Assembly (NCBI GenBank): GCA_900319685.1
Contig: ONPI01000019.1
Span: 1-35,573 of the forward strand
Source: an uncultured Bacteroidales bacterium
GTDB lineage: Bacteria; Bacteroidota; Bacteroidia; Bacteroidales; UBA932
Direction: 5' to 3'
Length of the DNA: 35,573 nucleotides
The notes beneath the pieces were generated by a model. That model was not told the origin of the DNA, did no database searches, and saw nothing but the letters and a program-made list of their open reading frames with translations. Position 1 is the stretch's first letter. Every line of letters begins with the position of its first letter. Position numbers and translations under genes: made by a program. Shown piece by piece: positions 1 through 9,155 of this stretch.

Positions 1-303
1 AAGTTCCATTATTGCGACATCGTGTCCCTCTGCAGCAGGTTCTCCTTGGCAGGAGGCAGCGTTTACGGTACCTTCCTCGATGGAGACGACATTTATTCCA
101 AGGAGCTTAACCTGGGTGATGTCTCCCCTTCCGCGATAGTCGTTGGAAATGAGGCCAACGGCATCTCGGGCGATGTCGCACAAGCCGTTACCGCAAGATT
201 GTTCATTCCTCCTTATCCACGTGACTGCCGTGGTTCGGAGTCTCTCAATGTCGCTGTCGCCACAGCCGTAGCGGTAGCTGAATTCAGACGTACAGCCATA
301 TGA
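1..303 (+). CDS. SpoU/TrmH-family RNA 2'-O-methyltransferase, C-terminal part (5' truncated by window edge)
   Basis: The frame is open from base 1, so this is the tail of a gene that begins before the window. The visible ~100 residues carry two hallmark motifs of the SPOUT (trefoil-knot) SpoU family: IVVGNEANGIS (motif 2, about 60 residues before the end) and SLNVAVATAVAVAEF (motif 3, near the C-terminus). These form the knotted S-adenosylmethionine pocket. The family methylates the 2'-OH of ribose in tRNA or rRNA. The N-terminal substrate-binding part is outside the window, so tRNA (TrmH) and 23S rRNA (RlmB-like) enzymes cannot be told apart. Its TGA stop overlaps the ATG of the next gene (ATGA), which suggests translational coupling. 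The family is certain and the substrate unknown. Confidence 0.88.
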   Translation, partial: KFHYCDIVSLCSRFSLAGGSVYGTFLDGDDIYSKELNLGDVSPSAIVVGNEANGISGDVAQAVTARLFIPPYPRDCRGSESLNVAVATAVAVAEFRRTAI

Positions 304-3227
304 ACGAGGAATCATTGATGTTGAACAGGATCCGGAAGATCCTGATGATATGCAGCAACTACGACGCCTTCACCCTCGAGGAGGACGGCCGGATCGAGAT
401 CCAGGTGACCGAGGAGTACCGTGAACTCAACCTCAGCAACCCGCCAAAGTTCATATGGGCGAATTCCTCGGCCGAGGCCAGGAAGATCCTCGATTCCGAC
501 AAGGAAGTGGATATGATAATGTGCATGTACAACGAGAGGGACAAGGCCGTCTTCTCGTTTGCCTCCGAGATCCGCTCCGCAGGCAGCACGATACCGTTCA
601 TCATGCTCATCCACTATTCCCGGGCAGTCCGGCAGCGGATCTTCGAATATGACCAGTCCGGGATCGATTTCGTGTTCAGCTGGCATGGCAATGCTGACCT
701 TATCCTGGCGATCGTCAAACTGCTCGAGGATGCGGCCAACGCCGAATACGATGTTTTCGAGGTCGGTGTCAAAGGAATATTGCTGGTAGAGGACTCGGTA
801 AGGTATTATTCGACGTATCTGCCTGAGCTTTACAAACTTGTCCTTACGCAGAGCAGCGAGTTCCTTACGGAGTCGCTGAATGAGGACCAGAAGAAGAACC
901 GCAAGCGTTCCAGACCGAAGATATTCCTCGCTACCTGCTATGAGGAGGCGTTGGGGTATTTCGAGAAATACAAGGATAACCTGCTGGGGGTCATTTCCGA
1001 CGTGGGGATGATAATACACAAGGGCGACAATCCCAAGACGGAAAAGCTGGATGCCGGGATCGACCTCGTGAAGAAGGTGAAGGATTTCGATCCGTTGATG
1101 CCTGTGCTGCTCCAGTCTTCCCAGGCCAGTGTCGCCAGTATCGCGAAAGAACTCGGCGTGGGCTTCCTGAAGAAGTATTCGAGGACCCTGTTCATGCAGC
1201 TCGGAGATTATATGAAAGAAGAGTTCGGGTTCGGGGATTTCGTGTTCAGGGATTCGAACGGAACCGAATGCGGAAGGGCCTCAAGCCTGGCTCAGCTCAA
1301 GAATATCATCGATGACATTCCGGACGATGTCCTGAACAGCAACACATCCCGGAACATGTTCTCCAAATGGTTGTATGCCAGGGGGTTGTTCAATCTGGCC
1401 GAAACATTCAGGGCGGAGCACCACACGGATGCCGGCGAGTTCAGGGAATTCCTGCTATACCAGATCAAGCGTTACCACAATTCGATCGGGCAAGGCATCA
1501 TCGCCGAGTTCCGCAAGGATTCCTATGAGGATTATTACTGGTTCACCAGGGTCGGTGACGGCTCCCTCGGGGGCAAGGCAAGGGGGCTGGCGTTCCTTAA
1601 CCATCTGGTCCAGAAGCATTCCCTCTCCGACAAATACGAAGGCTTGCACATTTCGATCCCTAGGACCATCGTGCTTACAACCGACTGGTTCGACAGGTTC
1701 ATCCTGGACAACGGACTCCAGTACGTCATTGATTCGGAACTCTCTGACGATGAGATCCTGTCCGAATTCGTGGCATCCGACCTCCCGGCGGAACTCACTG
1801 AAAACCTGAAAGTTTTCATAGATACGGTCCGTCATCCGCTTGCAGTCCGCTCCAGTTCCAAGCTGGAAGACAGCAATTACCAGCCGTTCGCGGGAGTCTA
1901 TGCCACATATATGTGTCCCCTGGTCGAGAACAGGGACCGGATGCTCCGCGAATTGTGCAAGGCGATAAAGAGCGTCTATGCTTCTACATATTTCGCAGGC
2001 AGCCGCAATTATATCCAGGCCAGCGGCAACCTGTTGGGAGAAGAGAAGATGGCTATCATCATCCAGACCATCTGCGGAACGGATCACGGTGGCAGCTACT
2101 ATCCGATGATGTCCGGAGTCGCAAGGTCCTTGAACGCTTATCCTCTTGGCTATGAGAAGCCGGAGGACGGGGTGCTGAACGTAGCTTTCGGCCTCGGAAA
2201 GACAGTGGTTGACGGAGGCAGGACCCTGCGCCTGGATCCTCTCCAGTCCCATAAGATACTGCAGCTTTCTTCCCCGAAGCTTGCCCTAAGGGACACCCAG
2301 AATGAGATGTATGTGCTCGATACCAATCCTGCCGCCTTCAAGATATCCAGGAATGACAGCGTCAATCTCAAGAGCGTGCCTGTCGCCGACGAGATATCCC
2401 GTTATGAATTCCCGGAGCTGGTAGCTTCCACCTATGTACCTCAGGATGACATGCTTGTCCCGGGGATACATATGCGCGGGCAGAGGATTGTATCCTTCGA
2501 CGGGGTGTTCCAGTATGACCGTTTCCCTCTGGTGCAGGCAATGTCGGATATCATGTCCATCTGCCGGGAAGAACTGATGGGTGAAGTCGAGATTGAGTTC
2601 GCTTTCGATCCTATCCTCAGCAAGGGTGGCAGGGAGGCTGTCCTGAAGCTTCTCCAGGTCCGCCCTGTTTTCTCGGGGACCGAATCCCAGGTTGCGACAT
2701 ATGAAGAGGCTGCCGGTGGGATCAAAGAGAAGCTTGTACTGGCTGACAATGCCCTCGGAAACGGTTTCTTCTCGGAGTCATCATACCTAGTGGCCATCCT
2801 TCCAGAATCCTTCGACAAGATGAAAACCGCTCGTATGGCCGAAGAAGTCTCCGAAATCAATTCATGGATGAATGCATCCGGAGAGTCATACTTCCTTATC
2901 GGTCCCGGGAGATGGGGATCCTCCATCCCAACCCTCGGAGTCCCTGTCGGCTGGACCGACATCTCCGCTGCCAGGATGGTGGTTGAATATGGGATGGAAA
3001 ACTTCCGCATCGAGCCGAGCCAGGGCACTCATTTCTTCCAGAATATCACCTCTCTCGGCGTCGGATACCTTTCCGTCGATGAATATGCCGGTTCCGGCAA
3101 GGTGGATTTCGATGCGATATCCGCACTGCAGTTGGTCAGGGAAGGTGAATTCGTGAAAGTGTTCAAGGTACCTGGACTGACCGGCTTCATCGACCGCAGC
3201 ACCGGCAAGTCCCTAATCGGTTTCTAG
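300..3227 (+). CDS. Receiver-domain / PPDK-type ATP-grasp protein, PEP-synthase-like, function unknown
   Basis: The protein has 975 residues. Residues ~10-150 look like a degenerate receiver fold without an obvious acceptor Asp. Residues ~158-300 look like a functional receiver: acidic pair E164/D165 in LLVEDS, candidate phospho-acceptor D234 in ISDVGM, S273/S274 in LQSSQ, and K291/K292. Residues ~415-840 match the pyruvate-phosphate dikinase/PEP synthase ATP-grasp domain: GGKARGL (424-430), AVRSSSKLEDS (515-525), AGVYATY (531-537) and GLGKTVVDGG (631-640). The C-terminal part contains GPGRWGSS. I see no phosphohistidine swivel motif (TSHAA type) and no PEP/pyruvate TIM barrel, so ordinary PEP synthase chemistry is unlikely. 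It starts on an ATGA overlap with the methyltransferase and ends one base before the GH13 gene. Inference: an ATP-dependent phosphotransferase or sensor controlled by phosphorylation. The domain call is firm; the function is not known. Confidence 0.8.
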   Translation: MNEESLMLNRIRKILMICSNYDAFTLEEDGRIEIQVTEEYRELNLSNPPKFIWANSSAEARKILDSDKEVDMIMCMYNERDKAVFSFASEIRSAGSTIPFIMLIHYSRAVRQRIFEYDQSGIDFVFSWHGNADLILAIVKLLEDAANAEYDVFEVGVKGILLVEDSVRYYSTYLPELYKLVLTQSSEFLTESLNEDQKKNRKRSRPKIFLATCYEEALGYFEKYKDNLLGVISDVGMIIHKGDNPKTEKLDAGIDLVKKVKDFDPLMPVLLQSSQASVASIAKELGVGFLKKYSRTLFMQLGDYMKEEFGFGDFVFRDSNGTECGRASSLAQLKNIIDDIPDDVLNSNTSRNMFSKWLYARGLFNLAETFRAEHHTDAGEFREFLLYQIKRYHNSIGQGIIAEFRKDSYEDYYWFTRVGDGSLGGKARGLAFLNHLVQKHSLSDKYEGLHISIPRTIVLTTDWFDRFILDNGLQYVIDSELSDDEILSEFVASDLPAELTENLKVFIDTVRHPLAVRSSSKLEDSNYQPFAGVYATYMCPLVENRDRMLRELCKAIKSVYASTYFAGSRNYIQASGNLLGEEKMAIIIQTICGTDHGGSYYPMMSGVARSLNAYPLGYEKPEDGVLNVAFGLGKTVVDGGRTLRLDPLQSHKILQLSSPKLALRDTQNEMYVLDTNPAAFKISRNDSVNLKSVPVADEISRYEFPELVASTYVPQDDMLVPGIHMRGQRIVSFDGVFQYDRFPLVQAMSDIMSICREELMGEVEIEFAFDPILSKGGREAVLKLLQVRPVFSGTESQVATYEEAAGGIKEKLVLADNALGNGFFSESSYLVAILPESFDKMKTARMAEEVSEINSWMNASGESYFLIGPGRWGSSIPTLGVPVGWTDISAARMVVEYGMENFRIEPSQGTHFFQNITSLGVGYLSVDEYAGSGKVDFDAISALQLVREGEFVKVFKVPGLTGFIDRSTGKSLIGF

Positions 3228-3228
3228 G

Positions 3229-4800
3229 ATGGGAAAGATGATCGTGTACCAGATGCTCCCGAGGCTGTGGGGAAACGCTTGCGACCATCCTGTCCCAGGA
3301 GGATCCCTGAGCGAGAACGGGTGCGGAAAGTTCTCGGCTGTGGATGACGTGACACTAGGGTATCTGCGGGATGACCTCAAGGTCACCCACGTGTGGTACA
3401 CGGGTGTGGTCAGGCATGCCACCACAGAATCCTTCGAGGGGTGCCCGTCCGTTAATCCCCAGATTGTGAAAGGTCGTGCAGGGTCCCCGTATGCCATCGT
3501 AGATTATTATGATGTCAATCCGTATCTTGCTGATAATCCTTTAAAAAGGATGGATGAATTCGAGTCTTTATTGAAGAGGACTCACGATGCTGGGATGAAA
3601 GTACTGATCGACTTTGTTCCCAATCATGTTTCACGTGCGTACGGCAAGTCGGGATTATGCAGTGATGTGCCTCCGCTCGGAGCTTCGGATGACTGCACCA
3701 TGCATTGGCGACCGGATAATGATTTCTTCTATTACCCCGGCCAGGCACTTTCCCTGCCTGTTCCCGGCAACTATTATGAGAATCCTGCCAAGGCCTCCGG
3801 CAACTGCTTCTCCCCTGCTCCGGGAGTTGATGACTGGTACGAGACTATCCGCCTGAATTACTGTGATTTCCATACGCCGACGTGGGACAGGATGCTGGAC
3901 ATCGTCCGGTATTGGTGCGGAAAGGGTGTGGATGGTTTCCGCTGCGACATGGTCGAGATGGTGCCATGGCAGTTCTTCAAGTGGTTGACAGCCAGGATAA
4001 AGGCTGAATTCCCCGGCACGTGTTTCATCGGAGAGGTATATGAGAAGGAGAACTATCCTTTGTACCTGAATGAGGCAGGCTTCGACTATCTGTATGACAA
4101 GTCCGGCTTGTACGACAGCCTGAGGGCGATCGTGGAAAACCGGGGCTCATCCAGGTGTATAACATGGAACTGGCAGTCCCTCGGGGACATGCAGCCTCGG
4201 ATGCTGAATTTCCTCGAGAACCATGATGAGCAGCGTTTCGCTTCGGACTATTTCGGAGGGGATGCTTCCAGGACTTTCGCGGCGCTTGCCGTGAGCCTGT
4301 ATTTCAACGAAGCTCCGTTCATGATATACTGCGGAGAAGAAGTCGGAGAGCGTGCGATGGATGCGGAAGGATTCAGCGGGCGGGACGGCAGGACGACGAT
4401 TTTCGACTGGTGGAGCGTCCCTTCCCTGCGCAGACTGTACGACTATGTCCATTCGGGAAAGGGATTGTCCGGGAATGAGGCGGACATCCTTTCGGAGTTC
4501 CGCAGGACTCTGCACCTGGCCGACTCGCATCGGGCACTTGTCGGGGGCAAGACCTTCGATCTGTGCTATTGCAATATGGCCTCCCCTGGTTTCGATCCGG
4601 ACAGGCATTTCGCATTCCTGAGGGGAGACGGGAGCGAGACCGTGCTCTTTGTCTGCAATTTCTCCCCGGATCCAGCAAATGTCAGGATAAGTGTTCCGGA
4701 CGAGGCAATCTCATGCCTGCACATAAAAAAGACGGAGCCGTTCAGCCTGAACGTCTCCGTACCTTCTGATTCTTTCACAGCAGTCGTCCTACCAGTTTAG
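3229..4800 (+). CDS. GH13 alpha-amylase family glycoside hydrolase, cytoplasmic
   Basis: The protein has 523 residues and all four GH13 signature regions: DFVPNH (128-133), GFRCD (236-240, nucleophile D240 with R238), the acid/base E269 in FIGEV, and NHD (331-333, transition-state Asp D333). The family hydrolyses or rearranges alpha-1,4/1,6 glucans through a (beta/alpha)8 barrel. There is no signal peptide: the protein begins MGKMIVYQMLPRLWG directly at the barrel. It should therefore act on cytoplasmic maltodextrin or glycogen. The start lies one base after the upstream stop codon, so it belongs to the same operon. The last 12 bp overlap the convergent phosphofructokinase gene, and a terminator for that gene lies inside its last ~75 bases. 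The subfamily (alpha-amylase, maltogenic enzyme or debranching type) cannot be decided from the motifs. Confidence 0.88.
   Translation: MGKMIVYQMLPRLWGNACDHPVPGGSLSENGCGKFSAVDDVTLGYLRDDLKVTHVWYTGVVRHATTESFEGCPSVNPQIVKGRAGSPYAIVDYYDVNPYLADNPLKRMDEFESLLKRTHDAGMKVLIDFVPNHVSRAYGKSGLCSDVPPLGASDDCTMHWRPDNDFFYYPGQALSLPVPGNYYENPAKASGNCFSPAPGVDDWYETIRLNYCDFHTPTWDRMLDIVRYWCGKGVDGFRCDMVEMVPWQFFKWLTARIKAEFPGTCFIGEVYEKENYPLYLNEAGFDYLYDKSGLYDSLRAIVENRGSSRCITWNWQSLGDMQPRMLNFLENHDEQRFASDYFGGDASRTFAALAVSLYFNEAPFMIYCGEEVGERAMDAEGFSGRDGRTTIFDWWSVPSLRRLYDYVHSGKGLSGNEADILSEFRRTLHLADSHRALVGGKTFDLCYCNMASPGFDPDRHFAFLRGDGSETVLFVCNFSPDPANVRISVPDEAISCLHIKKTEPFSLNVSVPSDSFTAVVLPV
4725..4760 (-). terminator. Intrinsic terminator of the phosphofructokinase gene, embedded in the GH13 coding sequence
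   Basis: Read on the minus strand, ACGGAG (4760-4755), one mismatch and CGTTCA pair through a 3-base loop with TGAACG, the mismatch and CTCCGT (4737-4732). This is a 13-position stem with a single internal mismatch. It is followed by C and TTTTTT (4730-4725). It starts 28 bases after the phosphofructokinase stop codon. This is the classical stem plus U-tract form on the minus strand. On the plus strand the U-tract is absent, so it serves only the minus gene. Confidence 0.8.
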
Positions 4801-6018
4801 GATCTTCTTGAAATCATATTCCTCAGGATCCTTCACATAGGCCTTGGCAGCTTCGTAGTCTGCCGGAGTGATGTAGTGGCAGATGTGGGAATAGTAGTTC
4901 TTCGCTGTACCTCCTACGATGTTGACCCTGCGTGGAGGGATCTTTCCTTCCGCATTCTGGAGATCCTTCAGATAGAGAGGATGGGCCTCACCGTTGGCAT
5001 CGACATAGACCATGCATCCGGTCTCTCCCTTGGAGAAAAGCTCATATACTCCCATCGCAAGTTCGGTGCAATAGGTCAGGTCGTATCCGATCGGATCCTG
5101 GCAGCGGACATCGTAGCCGATTTCCACCGGGCGCGTCTTGACCTTCATTCCGATCTTCTTGAACTCCTTGTCGAGGATGTCGTTGAAAAGGACAGCCTTG
5201 GATATCTTGCCGAGTTCCGGATGCCCGTGCTCGTCGTATGTCATATTCACGCCGGTGCCTTTGATGTCCTCAGGATCCATGTCGTGGAATACTCCTTCCG
5301 CGACGACTACGGTTCCGTAAGGGATGCCGAGGATCTTCCTCTTGATGATTGCGGAAAGGGTCAGCTTGATGATCTTGTCGATGGAGATGGAAGTCTTGTT
5401 GAACATCTCCGGGATTATGGTCATCGGGCAGTGGGTCGCCTCACCGATTCCGAGGGCGAGGTGGCCAGCGGAGCGTCCCATTGCGGAAACGAGCAGCCAG
5501 TTGCCGGAAGTGCGGGCGTCCTCATAGATCGTACGTGCGATGTGCGCGCCTTCATCCTTGGCTGAGTTGAAACCGAAAGTCGGAGCATTCTCAGGAAGAG
5601 GAAGGTCGTTGTCGATGGTCTTCGGAACGTGGATGTTGTGGATCGGGTAGCTCTTTGCTTCGAGGAACTTGGCGATCCTGTTTGCAGTCGATGCGGTGTC
5701 GTCGCCACCGACAGTAACCAGGAGCTTGACGTTGTTGTCCTGGAAGAGAGGAAGATTGAAATTCTTCTCGAAATCCTCGTCGGTAGGCTTGAAACGGCTC
5801 ATCTGGAGATATGAACCACCTCTGTTGAAGTAAGCGTCAGCCTTGAAGAAGTCGATGTCCTCAGTGCGTGGAGTCTTGCTGAACAAACCTGAATAGCCGC
5901 CGTGGAGGCCGATCACACGGAATCCGTTGGATAGAAATGTCTTGGCGACCGAACACACTACGGTGTTCATTCCAGGGGCAGGACCACCCCCGCAAAGGAT
6001 GATGATTGAATCTTTCAT
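4789..6018 (-). CDS. pfp: PPi-dependent phosphofructokinase (diphosphate--fructose-6-phosphate 1-phosphotransferase)
   Basis: The protein has 409 residues and is a phosphofructokinase. It interconverts fructose 6-phosphate and fructose 1,6-bisphosphate in glycolysis/gluconeogenesis. The phosphate-donor site reads GGDD (104-107), where ATP enzymes have GGDG. The catalytic loop is PKTIDND (132-138) with the Lys typical of PPi-using enzymes. The N-terminal loop GGGPAPGMN (10-18) and GRSAGHLAL further on also fit. From family knowledge, GGDD plus PKTIDND predicts PPi and a reversible reaction. The gene is convergent with, and overlaps by 12 bp, the GH13 gene, so glucan breakdown and the glycolytic commitment step are neighbours. 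A minus-strand TAAATTTG element lies 39-46 bases upstream of the ATG. Some annotations use pfkA for this family. Confidence 0.93.
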   Translation of the reverse strand: MKDSIIILCGGGPAPGMNTVVCSVAKTFLSNGFRVIGLHGGYSGLFSKTPRTEDIDFFKADAYFNRGGSYLQMSRFKPTDEDFEKNFNLPLFQDNNVKLLVTVGGDDTASTANRIAKFLEAKSYPIHNIHVPKTIDNDLPLPENAPTFGFNSAKDEGAHIARTIYEDARTSGNWLLVSAMGRSAGHLALGIGEATHCPMTIIPEMFNKTSISIDKIIKLTLSAIIKRKILGIPYGTVVVAEGVFHDMDPEDIKGTGVNMTYDEHGHPELGKISKAVLFNDILDKEFKKIGMKVKTRPVEIGYDVRCQDPIGYDLTYCTELAMGVYELFSKGETGCMVYVDANGEAHPLYLKDLQNAEGKIPPRRVNIVGGTAKNYYSHICHYITPADYEAAKAYVKDPEEYDFKKILNW

Positions 6019-6056
6019 ATCGGAGTAGTTAAAATATGTTCGTTTTTTCGCAATCG

Positions 6057-6064
6057 CAAATTTA
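6057..6064 (-). promoter_or_regulatory. Bacteroidetes -7 element for the phosphofructokinase gene
   Basis: On the minus strand the bases read TAAATTTG, a full match to TAnnTTTG, 39 bases upstream of the ATG at 6018. No TTTG sits at the standard 19-21 base spacing; the nearest is 11 bases away. Only the -7 half is supported. Confidence 0.5.
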
Positions 6065-6097
6065 ATCCATTTTCACAAATTTGTCGTCAATTTTCGT

Positions 6098-6105
6098 TAA
6101 TTTTG
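6098..6105 (+). promoter_or_regulatory. Bacteroidetes -7 element for the ligA block
   Basis: TAATTTTG matches TAnnTTTG and ends 24 bases before the ligA ATG. The region upstream is AT-rich, with TTTC 23 bases away instead of TTTG at 19-21. It is the only promoter-like element I can see ahead of the six-gene plus-strand block that ends with ispG. It is back-to-back with the minus-strand element at 6057-6064. Confidence 0.5.
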
Positions 6106-6129
6106 TAATCTTAAAGACATTTATCATAA

Positions 6130-8196
<2,067 letters not shown>

Positions 8197-8198
8197 CT

Positions 8199-9155
8199 AT
8201 GGGATGGTTCAGTAATGTCATATTCAAGATAAAGACTTACATCCGGTGGGCCGACAAGTTCATCAGGGAGGACCTCTGGAGGATCAACCTTGACGAACTG
8301 TCCAAGGCCAGGGCCAGGCTGCTCAGGGATGTCCGGGTGGTGATAGACGCCCTCCGGAACTTCGCGGACGAGAAAATCGGTTTCCAGTCCGTGGCGCTGA
8401 GTTATTTCTGCACCATGGCTGCCGTTCCGCTGGTCGCGGTCGCCTTTGCGGTGACGAGCGGATTCGGGCTTGAAAAACTTCTCCAGGAGGCTCTTTATTC
8501 CGCTGATATCAACCAGACCCTTATCGATACACTGATGGACGGGGCCGACAACATCATCAAGGCTGCAAGGTCCGGAGTGTTCGGAATGATAACCGCCTTG
8601 TCATTCGTCTGGCTCATCATCTGGATGATGAACCGCGTGGAGAAAGTCTTCAACAATGTCTGGCACGTACGCAAGCCTCGCCGCAAAGCACTCAAGAGCT
8701 ACGGGATCGACATCATCATAATGATCCTCATCCCTTTCATCATCATCATCTTCTTCGCAGGTACCGTGGTATATTCCCATGTCCTGGACCTCATCCCCCA
8801 TGGTATGGGGATTACGGATACCATCAAGTCTTTCCTTAGCTGGTGTATATTCGGAGGAGTAGCGGTGATGACACTGTCGGCGATGTACAAGTTCATCCCG
8901 GCGACTTACGTGAATTACCGTTATGCCTTGAAGGCGGCCATTTGGGCTGGAATTGCGTTCACGTTGCTGCAGTACCTTTATCTTGAAACTCAGGTCATGG
9001 TGGTCAAGTTGAATGCCGTTTACGGAGCAGTGGCGGCGATCCCGCTCTTCATGATATGGCTCAGGCTAGGGTGGCTGATCATACTTTACGGCGCCCAGTT
9101 CTCATATTCATTCCAGAAAGTTGCCGAAAGCGATAAAGAAATAGTTGAAGTATGA
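8199..9155 (+). CDS. YihY/BrkB family inner-membrane protein
   Basis: The protein has 318 residues and several long hydrophobic segments, at about residues 70-90, 130-147, 170-195, 220-235, 245-262 and 280-305. The family's features are present: the FADEKIGFQSVALSYFCTMAAVPL region and repeated AIPLFMIWLRLGWLIILYGAQFSY near the end. Members were once annotated as RNase BN, but that activity belongs to another protein. The real role of YihY/BrkB proteins is not settled, and transport or membrane homeostasis has been proposed. It begins two bases after ligA stops, and its TGA overlaps the ATG of the next gene. The family is clear and the function is not. Confidence 0.88.
   Translation: MGWFSNVIFKIKTYIRWADKFIREDLWRINLDELSKARARLLRDVRVVIDALRNFADEKIGFQSVALSYFCTMAAVPLVAVAFAVTSGFGLEKLLQEALYSADINQTLIDTLMDGADNIIKAARSGVFGMITALSFVWLIIWMMNRVEKVFNNVWHVRKPRRKALKSYGIDIIIMILIPFIIIIFFAGTVVYSHVLDLIPHGMGITDTIKSFLSWCIFGGVAVMTLSAMYKFIPATYVNYRYALKAAIWAGIAFTLLQYLYLETQVMVVKLNAVYGAVAAIPLFMIWLRLGWLIILYGAQFSYSFQKVAESDKEIVEV

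Noticed and set aside
312..2252. Open frames of 235 and 265 codons on the minus strand opposite the receiver/ATP-grasp gene
   Set aside because: No recognisable domain, no promoter, and fully covered by a gene with clear conserved motifs.
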